From contig NC_073626.1 in the NCBI RefSeq assembly GCF_029407905.1, positions 84,285,482-84,349,481 of the forward strand: DNA of 64,000 nt, written 5' to 3'. The notes under the pieces were generated by a model. That model had not been told where the DNA came from and ran no database searches. It was given only the letters and a program-made list of their open reading frames with translations. Origin of the DNA: Bubalus kerabau (lineage: Eukaryota > Chordata > Mammalia > Artiodactyla > Bovidae). Made by a program: the position numbers and the translations under genes. Of the stretch, positions 24,369 to 35,950 are shown piece after piece. The first letter of the stretch is position 1; each line of letters begins with the position of its first letter.

Positions 24369-24695
24369 GGGGTGTCCCTGATAGTTCAGTTGGCGAAGAA
24401 TCCACCTGCAATGCAGGAGACCCTGATTTGATTACTGGGTCAGGAAGATCTGCTGGAAAAGGGACAGGCTACTCACTCCAGTACTGTTGGGCTTCCCTTA
24501 TATCTCAGCTGGTAAAGAATCTGCTTACAATGTAGGAGACCTGGGTTCGATCCCTGCGTTAGGAAGATCCCCTGAAGAAGGGAACGGCTACCGACTCTGG
24601 TATTCTGGCCTGGAAAATTCCATGGACTGTATGGGGTCGCAAAGAGTTGGACACGACTGAGGAACTTTCACTTCACTTCACTTCACTTCACTAAC
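24369..24695 (+). mobile_element. Dimeric tRNA-derived SINE
   Basis: Two tRNA-like heads in tandem (24369-24487 and 24488-24690). The second unit continues through GTCGCAAAGAGTTGGACACG to a (CTTCA)n tail (24670-24693). This is the two-headed Bov-tA/CHR-like arrangement. Confidence 0.88.
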
Positions 24696-24699
24696 GAAC

Positions 24700-25804
24700 T
24701 ACCGCATATGAATATTCCTGTCCTTTACCAATCAGACAAAACCCAGTAAATGAAACATGTAAGGTCATTAGGGTAAATCACAAGTTCATCAAACAACTGA
24801 AAAAAAGATGAGGGGGGTGGGAGATAGTTAATAAGTTAAGGGCAAGTGTGCCCTATCACTGATGCTGGAAAAAATGCATTTAAAAGGAAGTAATTCTGGC
24901 ATGGCAAGAATTTCTTTATATTGAAATGGGGAGATATTTTCAGTGAGATGCTGTTTCTTCCCTAGGCTGATGGTTCACTTGACCTGCAGGTCCTTAATTC
25001 CATGGAGGCTACTTAGACCAAGAGCTATACATGGTCCTCTCTCAGGAACAAAGAGGTGTGTCTAGAGCCCCTCTGCTCAGTTTTACCTGGGTGTATCCTT
25101 TGCATTGGTTGCTTGCTAGTTTTGTCGTTAATCAAAATGAGAGTAACCTTTAACCGCAAAGGTCATTAACAAAGACCCTTCTGCCTTGGTGATGTGGCAT
25201 AAATCAAAGGAGCATGTTAGCTTGCATTGCAACCTGACATGAAGGACATTTCTTCCTGGTTTATCAAAGAAGAAAATAATTTACTTTACATCCTCATCAT
25301 ATTCTTCCAGCAAGCACAAAAAGCGAAGAAACCATACTCAAGTTCTTTCCCAACAACTCTGATAAGCTAAGGCTGTTCACTTCGGGCAGCAATGGGCCCA
25401 GAGCCCAGGGACCACTAGTGTCAGGATTCAGTTGCACAGAAAAAGCAGCTTATTCTCCTTTCCTGTTATGCAGAATGGAAAGCAATTTTGATGTTTCCTC
25501 TGGTTGCTTCACCAAATTCAAATGATGAGATGAGAAGCACTGCAAACAGGTTGATGAAAATACTGCTGTACGGCTCTCCTGTGATAGCAGGTGGGAAAAG
25601 CTTAGCTGGCAAAACCAAGATTATTCACAATGTCACACTTTATCAACTAGATTGTCTACAGGGCCAGAGAGAGGATGAAGACAGTTGCTCAATTGATGGT
25701 GTGCAGGTTTTATTCCAGTACTTAAGAAAAGAGGGCTTGTCTGAAAATATCTTACTGAGTATTTTCTGGTGGGATATCATTAGTTATCAAGAGGTGTTCC
25801 TAAT
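24700..25804. other. Unannotated DNA
   Basis: A 119-codon ORF at 25488-25847 runs into a SINE and has no family resemblance. Nothing else was recognised. Confidence 0.6.
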
Positions 25805-26015
25805 TGCATGCGTGCTTAGTCACTCAGTCGTGTCTGACTGTTTGTGACCCCATGGACTATAGCCCACCAGGCTCTTCTGTCCACGGGATTCTCCAGGCAA
25901 GAATCCTGGAGTGGGTTGCCATGCCCTCCTCTAGGGTATCTTTCCAACCCAGGGATCAAACCTGGGTCTCCAACATTGCAGGTGGATTCTTTACCACTGA
26001 GCCACCAGAAAGCCC
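25805..26015 (-). mobile_element. Bov-tA SINE
   Basis: Full-length minus-strand copy from GCATGCGTGCTTAGTCACTC to the head GAGCCACCAGAAAGCCC. It supplies the 3' end of a 119-codon chance ORF. Confidence 0.92.
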
Positions 26016-27084
26016 ATCAAGATACAATTTTAAATGAGTTAGTTTAAATCAAAATCTTTTTCATCCTCAGTTTTTTATACCATGAATTTGAGTAATCTTT
26101 GTTCTGCCCTGACATTCACACTGCTACTGCCCTTACACTGTTACATGAATCAAATACTGACTATTGGCTGAAGTTGCTACTAAATAAGATAATTATTATC
26201 TTAAGAAATTGGCATCAGACTTTGATGCCTTGACCACACCATGCCAAACGGTCTCAGAATGCTTATGCATTTCGTTTTAAAAAGGGGGGATATCCTCTTC
26301 CACCATACTAGGCCATTTCTGCCTTAACCCATTTGGCAAGAAATTAACATAGCTGCTGCCAAGAAGATAGGGATTTGGCAATGAATTCACAAGGTAAAAT
26401 CCTGCAAGGTGTTTCCATGGGGCACCACCAATGTGAAAAATGATACTGGTGGTTTGCCAATTCAAGGAGTGCAAGTTAGCCAAATACATTTCTCTTGTCC
26501 AGGTGTCTGCTTAAGCCAAAAATGCTGGGAGTGCTCTTGTCTAATGAATATTTTTGTTGGAGAAACAATTGGAGGGTTCCCCAATTATGTATGAATTCCT
26601 TATGCCAGAGTTACCTGTGACCTTGAGTTAAAGGTCTGAGTTACTTTATATATTTTGAATTTCGACAATTCTGTAGCTTGATGATTTGCAGTTTGAGAAT
26701 TTAATTAAAGAAATGAATGCTTGCCCCTGAAACAAGTGCACACGTGCATATGCCATTTATCCATGGATTTCCTGGTTAAAAACTTCTGCTCTAGTGACTT
26801 AACGCCATTTCCTCAGCTTTGGTGGACATCCAGAACTTGAAAGAATAATTGATTGTGAACACATTAGTTTAAAGTATTCTAGAAGTCTGAGCATCTGTTG
26901 CCTCCTGTTCCTTTTACACTAGGGTCATCCCTCTCCTAAGGCAAGGTTCTTTCTCCCCTAGCTTCTTCTGCCATAGGTGCCAAAGAGTGAACTACATCTC
27001 CTGTGGACATTCCTTACTGATTTCAAGGGTTCCTTTCTAAACAGTGTCTGTCTTTCCTAAGATGTAGTTTAGACTGCCTCATTC
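26016..27084. other. Unannotated DNA
   Basis: No gene, RNA or clear repeat. Confidence 0.65.
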
Positions 27085-27580
27085 CTTTTATAATAATGCC
27101 AGTCACCATTTGATGAATATCTATTATGGGCCAGACACTTTGCACCTATCCTCTGTAATCTTTTCCCAAAACCTGCAGGGTAGTTTTAGCAAAGGAAACT
27201 GTGGTTTCAGAGATCTAGGTCATTGGTCCAGGAGACCTGAGCCAGACTTTCTCTGAAAAATATTTCCTGACCAGCATCACACTGGGCCTAATGACCTCCC
27301 TAAATTCACAGCACAGCACCTGGTTGATGCACTGAGCAGTATTTACTATACTGCATCAGAATGACTAGTTCACCTGACTGTTTCACATACTTGACTGTAA
27401 GGTTCTTCCTGGACTGAATATGTATTCCAGTGCCTGTTCAGTAAATGAATGGTCATCAATTTGGAACCTAATCCTGGATCAGCTACTAACAAGTGGCCTA
27501 ATTTTAGGTAAGAGGATTACCTCCTCTGGGTCTCAGTTTCCACTTCTATAAAAATAAGGGGCAGGGCATACCTAGTAAGA
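27085..27580. repeat. Two MIR fragments
   Basis: 27085-27260 reads as minus-strand MIR (TATTATGGGCCAGACACTTTG). 27440-27580 reads as plus-strand MIR (TCCTGGATCAGCTACTAAC, GGGTCTCAGTTTCCACTTC). Confidence 0.65.
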
Positions 27581-29206
27581 ACAGGCTCTGATGCAGTACA
27601 GTCCCCACAACCAAGGAGTAAATGATAAAAGCCTGGCCTCCACAAAGGTGGACGCCTCTAACTCAGTACTGTCCTGCCTCATTGTGTGCAAACTGCAGTG
27701 TCTAAACTGATGCATGCCCTACTGGCAAAGGAATGGAAGGCTACTCCACTTACTAATGCTAAACGGGTTCTATAGAACCCCAATAAGCTTTCCACACTAC
27801 CTGTCATTGGGATTAGTGTCCATATAAGACAGCCAGAACTTGGTTTTCAATGCTTCGTAACCCTAAAAACATCGTTCATTAGTTGTTATTTGGCAACACC
27901 AAATAATAGAATACATGTGGACAGAAAGCCAAAGTTGTTCCCTAAAGTTAACTTTCAGGATGCACTTTCAGTTAGCAAGAGCAGAGAGACCCAACCAGGA
28001 ACATGATAAGGCTTTTAAAACTGTTGAAAACTGATCAAGTGCCTGTTGTAAGCCTATTTTTCCTACCCCAATGACAAAAGTACCAATGAAAAATTTATTT
28101 TATATGCTTCTGTTAAGACTTAGTCTAATTTCTTGGATGACTGGCAAGGCTTCCCACATTAGGGGGAAACAAAGGACCACACAAATGTGAAAGAATTTAG
28201 AACTATTACTGCAGCACTGGAAGTTAACATTTTTTTCTCCTGAGCACTTAAGAAGTTTCTCTTCAGTCATTTAGAAATGTTCTGACTAAATAGTAGAGTA
28301 GTCAGCATAGATCAAAAGATATTTGAGAGATATGACATCCTTTTCCTTCAGAAGAATCATGGGAATAGACTGAAGTGAAAGATCTTTTAAAAACACTTCC
28401 TTGTAAAGTACCCTAAAGTGGACATCATAATAAATATGATCAAACTTCAGGACCATACCCATCTAAGCACTGGGATCCTGCCAAAGATACCGTGCAAAAA
28501 AAAAAAAAAATTAAGAAGATTTGAAAAATTAGAATAAGTAGAAAAAGCACTTTACATGTTCTTTAAAATGATCACTACCTGAGGCAAGATATAGATTTTT
28601 CTTACTATCGAAGGCAGATAGTAAATAGTTATTCAACCTGCAGCTGACATTGCATGAAGCAGCAATTAGTAAAAATAATTTAGAGAGTAAGATTAAATAC
28701 CTGAATTTTCAAGTCTCAGAGAAGGTTCTCCTGGCATAAATTAAAATCATTTCACAATAGAAATAAATCACACAGAGCTCAAACAATCTTAAAACTTGGA
28801 AACCCACTATTGAGAAAAGTTTCATCATTCAAACTAGTTTCACAAAAGCAGAATCATGATATCCCCCACCTCCCACCACCAATTTATCCAACACTTGGTA
28901 TTCATGTATAGTCATCACAGAGCACTTCTAGGTATGCTACTGTTAAAATAATTTGTAAGTTTCTTCTAGATTTCTTTTGAAAACCCTTGTGGCTAAATCA
29001 ATTGATGCAGTATTTCTAGACTTCATTCTGATACAGAGGAAGTTTAAAACAGCAGTGAGTCCATGAATATTTTTTTTGTGATTTGAACAAATTAGCGCTT
29101 TTAAGTCATGAGGCAGAACTGGAATCCTGCTCTACAACAGCATTGGATCAGCAAATGTTTCTTGGGCACAGAACATGAGCCATGCTCCCTCTATAATTGA
29201 AAGGTG
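27581..29206. other. Unannotated DNA
   Basis: Contains an A-run at 28497-28510. No gene or clear repeat. Confidence 0.65.
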
Positions 29207-29210
29207 CATA

Positions 29211-29694
29211 TGTTAGGGGAAGGACACTGACGGAAACAGCCCACCCTGGCCAGACACCATAGTAACCATTTGCATGAGTTGTTTTACGAGAGGAGGTCCT
29301 GGTAAGGAACACGGAACTAATAAGCCACCACCAACTGGAGGAGTTCGGGAAAGGTCAAAAGGAAACACCACGTATCCGACCTCCTCCCAGAATCCTTCTC
29401 TCTGGCATCCATTTTGGCTGAGCAAGGCGTGTACCACCAGGAAGGACTCTGAATCAGAATGACTGGCTAAAGACAACCCGGAAAGGAATCCCATTACCAT
29501 AAAACCCGAGACTGCGAGACATGTGGCAGAGCTGTTCTCCTTGGTTCCCTTACCCTACTGCTCTCTGCCCGGGTGCCCTTTCCCAATAAAATCTCTTGCT
29601 TTGTCAGCACATGTGTCTCCTTGGACAATTCATTTCCAAGTGTTAGACAAGAGCCCAGTTTCAGGCCCTGAAAGAAGTCCCCATTCCTGCAACA
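29211..29694 (+). mobile_element. Solo LTR of an endogenous retrovirus (class I-like)
   Basis: A 484-bp element beginning TGTTAGGGGAAGG and ending CCTGCAACA, that is TG...CA termini. It is flanked by perfect 4-bp target duplications CATA (29207-29210 and 29695-29698). U3 carries an ATAAAA TATA-like box at 29499-29504. A poly(A) signal AATAAA lies at 29585-29590, followed by a GT-rich U5. No internal gag, pol or env sequence is present, so the provirus has recombined to a solo LTR. The 4-bp duplication and layout suit gammaretrovirus-like class I elements; the family name is not determined. Confidence 0.9.
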
Positions 29695-30183
29695 CATAGT
29701 CTATGGATAAACCAGGAACTTTGGGTGGAAAATGAACAACTAATGCCTTAATTGTACAAAGTCAACATGGAAAAGAAAAAAATAGTAGAGCAAAGCCTTA
29801 AAAATGAAAAATTTTAAAGTAACAAAGGATATAAAACAAGAGAATTAAAAAAATAAACATATATTACCACATATGTGAGGATTCTGTGGCTATTATACTT
29901 CCAGTTGGTAGGACTATGAAACCACATATTTTGAATTTGATAACTATGGTGGCTGCCACCTCTACTTGTCCCATCTGAATATAAGGTATCAACTGCTCAG
30001 TACTTCCTAGGTATGACCTCTAAGAAACTCCTAGTGGGTTTCTATCTTTGGAAAACATGTCTTTTTCTCATCCATTGAAATCTTATCAAGAGTGTTGTAA
30101 CTATAGACTTAAGCTGAACTTGTCATATGAGGACCAGAGAACCAACTCCTGTAGGCTGAAAAATATTACTAATTTATTACTAT

Positions 30184-30655
30184 CAGTTCAGTTCAGTTCA
30201 GTCGCTCAGTCGTGTCCGACTCTTTGAGACGCCATGAATCGCAGCACTCCAGGCCTCCCTGTCAATTGAGTCGGTGATGCCATCCAACCATCTCATCCTC
30301 TGTCGTCCCCTTCTCCTCCTGCCCCCAATCCCTCCCAGCATCAGGGTCTTTTCCAATGAGCCAACTCTTTGCATGAGGTGGCCAAAGTAGTGGAGTTTCA
30401 GCTTCAGCATCAGTCCTTCCAATGAATACCCAGGACTGATCTTCTTTAGGATGGACTGGTTGGACCTCCTTGCAGTCCAAGGGGCTCTCAAGAGTCTTCT
30501 CCAACACCACAGTTCAAAAGTATCAATTCTTCGGCACTCAGCTTTCTTCACAGTCCAACTCTCACATCCATATATGACCACTGGAAAAACCACAGCCTTG
30601 ACTAGACGGACCTTTGTTGGCAAAGTAATGTCTCTGCTTTTTAATATGCTATTTC
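30184..30655 (-). mobile_element. BovB LINE 3' end
   Basis: A 5'-truncated BovB on the minus strand, ending at the left in the (TTCAG)n 3' tail (30184-30201). The decoded protein covers KSRDITLPTKVRLVKA, VIYGCESWTVKKAE, WRRLLRAPWTARRSNQSI and DREAWSAAIHGVSKSRTRLSD. About 40 bases are missing around 30262-30275, compared with the copy at 55733-56400. Its neighbour on the right is a MIR fragment. Confidence 0.93.
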
Positions 30656-30659
30656 TATA

Positions 30660-30890
30660 GTTACCACTTATAATGCTCATATTCTATGCCAGGCATTTAT
30701 CATGCCATTTTGTTTTCATAAAATCTCTTTGATGTGGATACAATTATCTCCACTTTGCAAATGAAGATGAGGCTTACAGTTTTCAAGTACTCTGTCCAGG
30801 ACCACATGGATTGTAAATGGCAGACCATGCTTTAGAAGTGATGCCAGGGTTGGAACTTAAAGGTAAACTCCCAAACACCATGCTATTCAG
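30660..30890 (-). mobile_element. MIR SINE
   Basis: Antisense MIR: TTCTATGCCAGGCATTTATC, ATTATCTCCACTTTGCAAATG, and CAGGACCACATGGATTGTAAATGG. Confidence 0.75.
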
Positions 30891-32067
30891 TCTTTTCACG
30901 CTCCACAATATAGTGTGAACTCACACTCTTTAAAACTACATAATAAAAGCACTTACTTATCAAGAAAACAATATACAATATTTTCCTGATTTTTCAGTTG
31001 TTCATGAATTCCCCTAGATTTACAATGTTTTGTTGTATTAGAGAAATTACCCAGGCTTGTTAAAGTAGTTCTCAGGCATTTTTAAATGCTAGTGGGCAAA
31101 AGAAGACCATGATATAGAACTTTTCCCCAGTATAGAACTTTTCCCCAGTACTTTGGACTATTCTAATTCTTACAGAATGAGAAGCAACATTTCTTCGGAA
31201 TGTAAGAGACCATCTATTAACGGGTATGATATTAACCACTGTATGTATCTTAACATATACACTGTACTAGTGAATTTTGAAGACATAGGGATTGATGGTT
31301 CTGTTGTCTTACTTTTCTTGTATATGATTGGGGGGAATATTAGTTGTACATACATGTATACATGCATGCACACACACAAATGACTAAATAATGCATTTCT
31401 AAATTAATATGTGCATTCATAAGCTTACATGGAGATGAGAGATTGCCTGAGTAATAATTAGCATGGTGGTAGAAGGTGGTGTACCTAAAAGTCCCAGGAT
31501 TTAAGAATGAAATAGACCACAACTCCTGAAATTGGTAAGAATAGATATATGCACCAGTGTTTAGTCAAATGCCACCAAGATAATTGGTCTGTGTGTTTTC
31601 TTTGGTATACCTGTTAGAAATTCCTCATTTCCCTATTAGAAAAGGTAATTTCAAATCCCTGTTGGTGTTTAGTATGACAGATTCTCATTGTAGCAACAAA
31701 AATCAATTTCTCATTTATCTGGAGTTCCAACATGATTTTAAATATCCTAAATGTAAGAAAAACGAAGACAAATTCTATGTTTCTATGCTCAGTATACTAC
31801 ATACCTGCATGTGTCAGAAGGTCAGCACATGGGGTAGTATAGAGGGATGTTCACCTCTCCCCACTTTGCCCACCAAAGTCTAAGCTATATAGAATTTAAT
31901 GTGAAATAAAGTACATATACTTCATTTTTAATTACTGTCAGATAAGGAGTAATTATTAATTACTAAAATAATAAATATTAACAGGAGAAAAGAAAGAGTA
32001 AAATATAAAAGGCACATAAAGTATATAGAAAGTATATAAAGCTATATGCTAAAAAGTGTATAATAGC
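30891..32067. other. Unannotated DNA
   Basis: Holds the 18-bp tandem at 31113 and a short CA/TG stretch at 31350-31380. 29699-30183 is likewise empty. Confidence 0.65.
31113..31148. repeat. 18-bp perfect tandem duplication
   Basis: TATAGAACTTTTCCCCAG occurs twice in a row with no mismatch. Confidence 0.95.
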
Positions 32068-32081
32068 AACACTATTTAGTA

Positions 32082-32282
32082 CTAGACTTTCCTGTAGCTC
32101 AGATGGTAAAGAATGTGCCTACAATGCAGGAGACCCGGGTGCAATCCCTGTGTTGGGAAGATCCTCTGGAGAAGGGAATGGCAACCCACTCCAGTATTCT
32201 TGCCTGAAGAATCCCATGGACAGAGGAACCTGGTGGGCTACAGTCTGTGGGGTTGCAAAGAGTTGGACATGACTGAGCAACT
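32082..32282 (+). mobile_element. Bov-tA SINE
   Basis: Full length on the plus strand. Perfect 14-bp target duplications, AACACTATTTAGTA, lie at 32068-32081 and 32283-32296. Confidence 0.95.
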
Positions 32283-32296
32283 AACACTATTTAGTA

Positions 32297-35200
32297 TTGG
32301 GGTACACAGTTGAGGAACAGTGTTATCATTTGCTATAAGTCAGTGTAATGGTGGAAATAATGATTCTTATGCCATAAAGAAGGACCTAAACTGATTTTCA
32401 CTTTGCTCAACAAAGCAGAATGATATGTATCATATCTTACTTCCATGAAACCAATAACCATTAAAGAAAAACTGGCCATTTAAGTTATAAACTTTACATA
32501 TTTGGAAAATTGGTTAATTTAGTAGATTACTTTCCAACTGTCCTAGACAAAGTATTACTATAATGTTGCCATCTGTCTAATAATATGGAATAAAAATAAG
32601 ACCTTTAAAACCATCTTACAATTTTATTATCCTTATACTCTTCAACAAAATTAATACAAGTCTATTTACATTTTAGAATAGGCAATAAAAATGCAATCAT
32701 TTGCTTTGTTTCCTAAGAAATGCCAGGTTAAGATGAAAAAATGTGATTGTTTTGAATACTCAATTATTTTGAACATGTTCCATCTATATGTTGTAATTTT
32801 ATTCTTCTTTCTTTTTCATAGGCACCAGAAGTTCAGGAGGACACATATATTGATAATACAACCTAAAACCTACACACACAATTTTGAGACGACAACAGTT
32901 ATTTGTAGATTTTAGATTATGTTCCATCCTGCTAGACTGAGTACGACATGTTTGCCCTAAAATCTTTTCCAAGCTTACAATATGGTCTCTAGTTTCAAAT
33001 GATGACAAAGACAGATTGGTAATCAGAAAGCAGGAAATTAATTTTTGAAAAATCCTTAAAGATTTCTTTGAAGTCTGATATAATACCACCTCTTAAAGTA
33101 CACTAAGTATATGTCCTTCAATGATTTGTTTTTACATTACTCTATTTACTAACTTTCTAAATTTAATTTCATTTGCATTTATAGAAATGCATTTAAGTAT
33201 CCAGACCATGAACTTACTAGGTACCTGCTGCTGAGATTTGTATGGAAGCTGTATGGTTCAAGCAAATGCAAAAAAGACTTCAAAGTTTTGAGTGAATTTG
33301 CATAGAGACATAAATTCTCCAGGATATTCAAAGCCATAAATTTGCTGCAGGACATATATAGCTCTCTCGTGGCTCACGAAAGCACAACAATTCTCTTTAT
33401 TTCACATTTGTCTATTACCACATTTTCTACAAGAATCTTCACAGGCGCTCCTTCTTTGCCCGCACTGTTTTTATTTCTATATTCAGAATGTGCTAACGGG
33501 TAGTAGTAGTTGCATTTACAAAGTTAATAGTACTGGACAGGCTAAATGAACTTTAAACCTAGTTCTTTCCTCTTCCCTGTGCCCTGCCTGTAACACATGT
33601 AGAGGGTTGGTAGGTACAAACTCTGGGCATGACCTGAGCTAAAAGTAAAGAGGTTTGCTTTTCAAAATTGTTGGATAAAATATAGTTGACTGTAAGAAAG
33701 ACTTTATTTGGATGTTTGAAATACATGTATGCATGTAGTATGTATGCATACATAGATAATATATATATATATCATATATATTATATATAACATATAAATA
33801 TATAAAATATATGTAAATATGTATTTCAAAACAATTATATACCTATATATAAAACAAAAGTAACCAAATATATTCTTTGGACCAAAGGACAGCATTTTCC
33901 ATTCAACATAAAAAGGAGCAATTGACTTAAAATGTACCCTCTTAAGCTGCAGTCATTACTGAAAGTTACAAATGAGAGTTTAGAAGAAAATGGCAGTTTA
34001 TTTGCTTTTACAAAACTCATACAAAATATGAGCATCTTTTCTTAATTTAATCTCAGGATCCTAGATAAATGTCAGAATGTCCCCACAGAGAGATAAAGGA
34101 TGAGAATCTGGCCCTAAATGATTACTATGAAGTGATTTCATAAATATTTAAAATACTTGTCCTTCACTGTTTTAAATGGCCATTCTCTTGTTTTGGTCTG
34201 CCCTCCATGCTCCCCGTACCCCATTTTAAAATAACAGATATTAGTGCCAAACTACCAAATCTTGATAATCATTATAATAAAATTAATACCCCCCCTTTTT
34301 AATGCAAAAGAAAGTAATTATCTAAACATGTGCTAGCTCTTTGTAGGTAAGGTTCATAAAACTCACTCAAAATATCTTAGGCAAATATGAAAGCATAAAG
34401 CAATTTCACAACAAAACATTATTTTGCCTCATCTTTCCAACTTATTTTCATACACATATAACTATAATGTAAACATATAAATATCTGATGCAAATTACAG
34501 TAACATTTTCACCCATCAGCATTGTAACTGCTGAATTGATATATTTGAAAATTTTAATGACATAGATAGTCTGATCATGCTGCTTTAATTAAGTTTATTT
34601 AAAAATATGCTTTTTAAATTAAAAAGCAATATGAACAATAAAAGTGAGGACACATTTGTTTGGTTCAGATCAGACTTTACTATGATGTAATCACACATTT
34701 TACGAAAGTGTGAAATTTAGTCCATGGAAAAAGACTTTTTCCCTGCCTGTGACATTTATGAGGTTCACTTCACAATCCAGACTTAACTGAAAGGAAAAGT
34801 CATAGGAAGCTGAACATGTTGAGTTCAAAATAGCATTATCTAAAAAGTTCCAAAGAAAATTAATAACAATTATGAAAATTAAAGTATTTAAAGGATGCAA
34901 CCCCCAAATAAGAAATTATTTCTTTGATAACATGTTTAGTAATGAAATACAGAATGAAGACTCTCCAAAATGAACCCTCTCTTAAAAGGAAATGAAAATA
35001 TAACTTATTGAAACTGTCCTTATGGTATCATGTGGGTTATGAACAAAAGAACTCCATTATTTAGTTCCAGATATCTCACAAGAATCTTAGGTTCTTATTT
35101 AAAACAGAATTCTTAAAAATGTGAAAATCCTCTAAAACTTTAAAGTCTTGACATTCAACTAGATGTTTCAACCCAGATACCTCCCTGCAATCAAAAACTT

Positions 35201-35442
35201 TCTCCAAAATGGAATTATTTAGAATCCTCAATCCAATTTTTTTCTCTCATGATATTATTCCATTGGAACAAAACACCCACGTTTCAAATTGAGACAACAT
35301 TAAGAAGATTTAATAAACTAGTTAAGGGAAGCTGAAAATCGAGAACACCCTGCCGATTTCTACAATAAATTAAAATAGTCAATCCTCATCGGTGTCTTTT
35401 ATAGAAATAAAATCAGGCGCATCACGAAATCTGTCACCGTAC
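32297..35442. other. Mostly unique AT-rich DNA
   Basis: Apart from the AT microsatellite at 33755-33850, nothing is recognised over more than 3 kb. Presumed CSRNP3 first intron. Confidence 0.6.
33755..33850. repeat. AT-rich microsatellite
   Basis: Irregular (TA)n with short palindromes, able to form foldbacks. Confidence 0.85.
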
Positions 35443-35700
35443 CTGCGTGCACTTTAAACGACTACGGCACACACGCTGTAAGATCTTCACTCTGAGACAT
35501 AAAGCACACTTCATGTAACTGCTGCAAAACACTGCTGCAGAGGAGCCCAGTGCATTTTTTTCGGGCAACTGATCCAGCTTTCCACCAGCCCTGTGACCTT
35601 TGAACTCCCTTCTGCCCCCCCCTCCTCTCGCTTCTGCAGTCAAAGCCTCGGAGCTGGTCTCATTTGCATAAGGCTCGGGCAGCCCTCCAGCAGCTGAAAC
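35443..35700 (-). other. CSRNP3: Putative CSRNP3 non-coding first exon
   Basis: On the minus strand this block ends CAG|GTACGG at 35443/35442, a good splice donor in the same orientation as the CSRNP3 coding exon. The intervening intron would be 16.6 kb. The block is clearly richer in G+C and CpG than the DNA around it and is free of recognised repeats. It contains a 69-codon ORF (35434-35643) without similarity to anything I know; it runs through the donor and I treat it as chance. The 5' end is not defined; 35700 is a placeholder. Assignment to CSRNP3 rests on orientation, donor and position, not on a transcript. Confidence 0.5.
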
Positions 35701-35950
35701 GGAATGCTGGGTAAGGAATTGTGGAACTGCAGTTCTGCCAGAATACCTGAATCACCCGAGAACTGGAATCCGCGATAGGGGGTGGGCACCGACTGCGCCG
35801 GGCTGCCCGCATCACAGCCCCACCCCCAGCCCCCCTTGTCTATTAATGTATAAGTGTTTTTAACTCTTTGTTTTAGAGTCCTGCTTTCCCCTTCCCCACC
35901 AAAAAGAAGCTGTCAGCAGCGACTATGGTAACCAAGGAAACCCAAATAGT
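35644..35950 (-). promoter_or_regulatory. Putative CSRNP3 promoter region
   Basis: This GC-richer segment lies just upstream of the putative non-coding exon. A perfect octamer (ATTTGCAT, 35662-35669; ATGCAAAT on the minus strand) is a POU-factor site. C-rich tracts at about 35815-35840 read as GC/GT boxes on the minus strand. At 35928-35941 GTAACCAAGGAAAC is one base off an RFX X-box inverted repeat. No canonical TATA box at a clear distance was found. The motifs are seen directly; promoter activity is inferred. Confidence 0.45.

Noticed and set aside
25488..25847. 119-codon plus-strand ORF
   Set aside because: It ends inside a Bov-tA SINE, lacks a recognisable family and has no splice or promoter context.
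35434..35643. 69-codon ORF in the putative first exon
   Set aside because: It reads through the predicted splice donor and has no family resemblance. It would only count as an upstream ORF if the transcript is shown.
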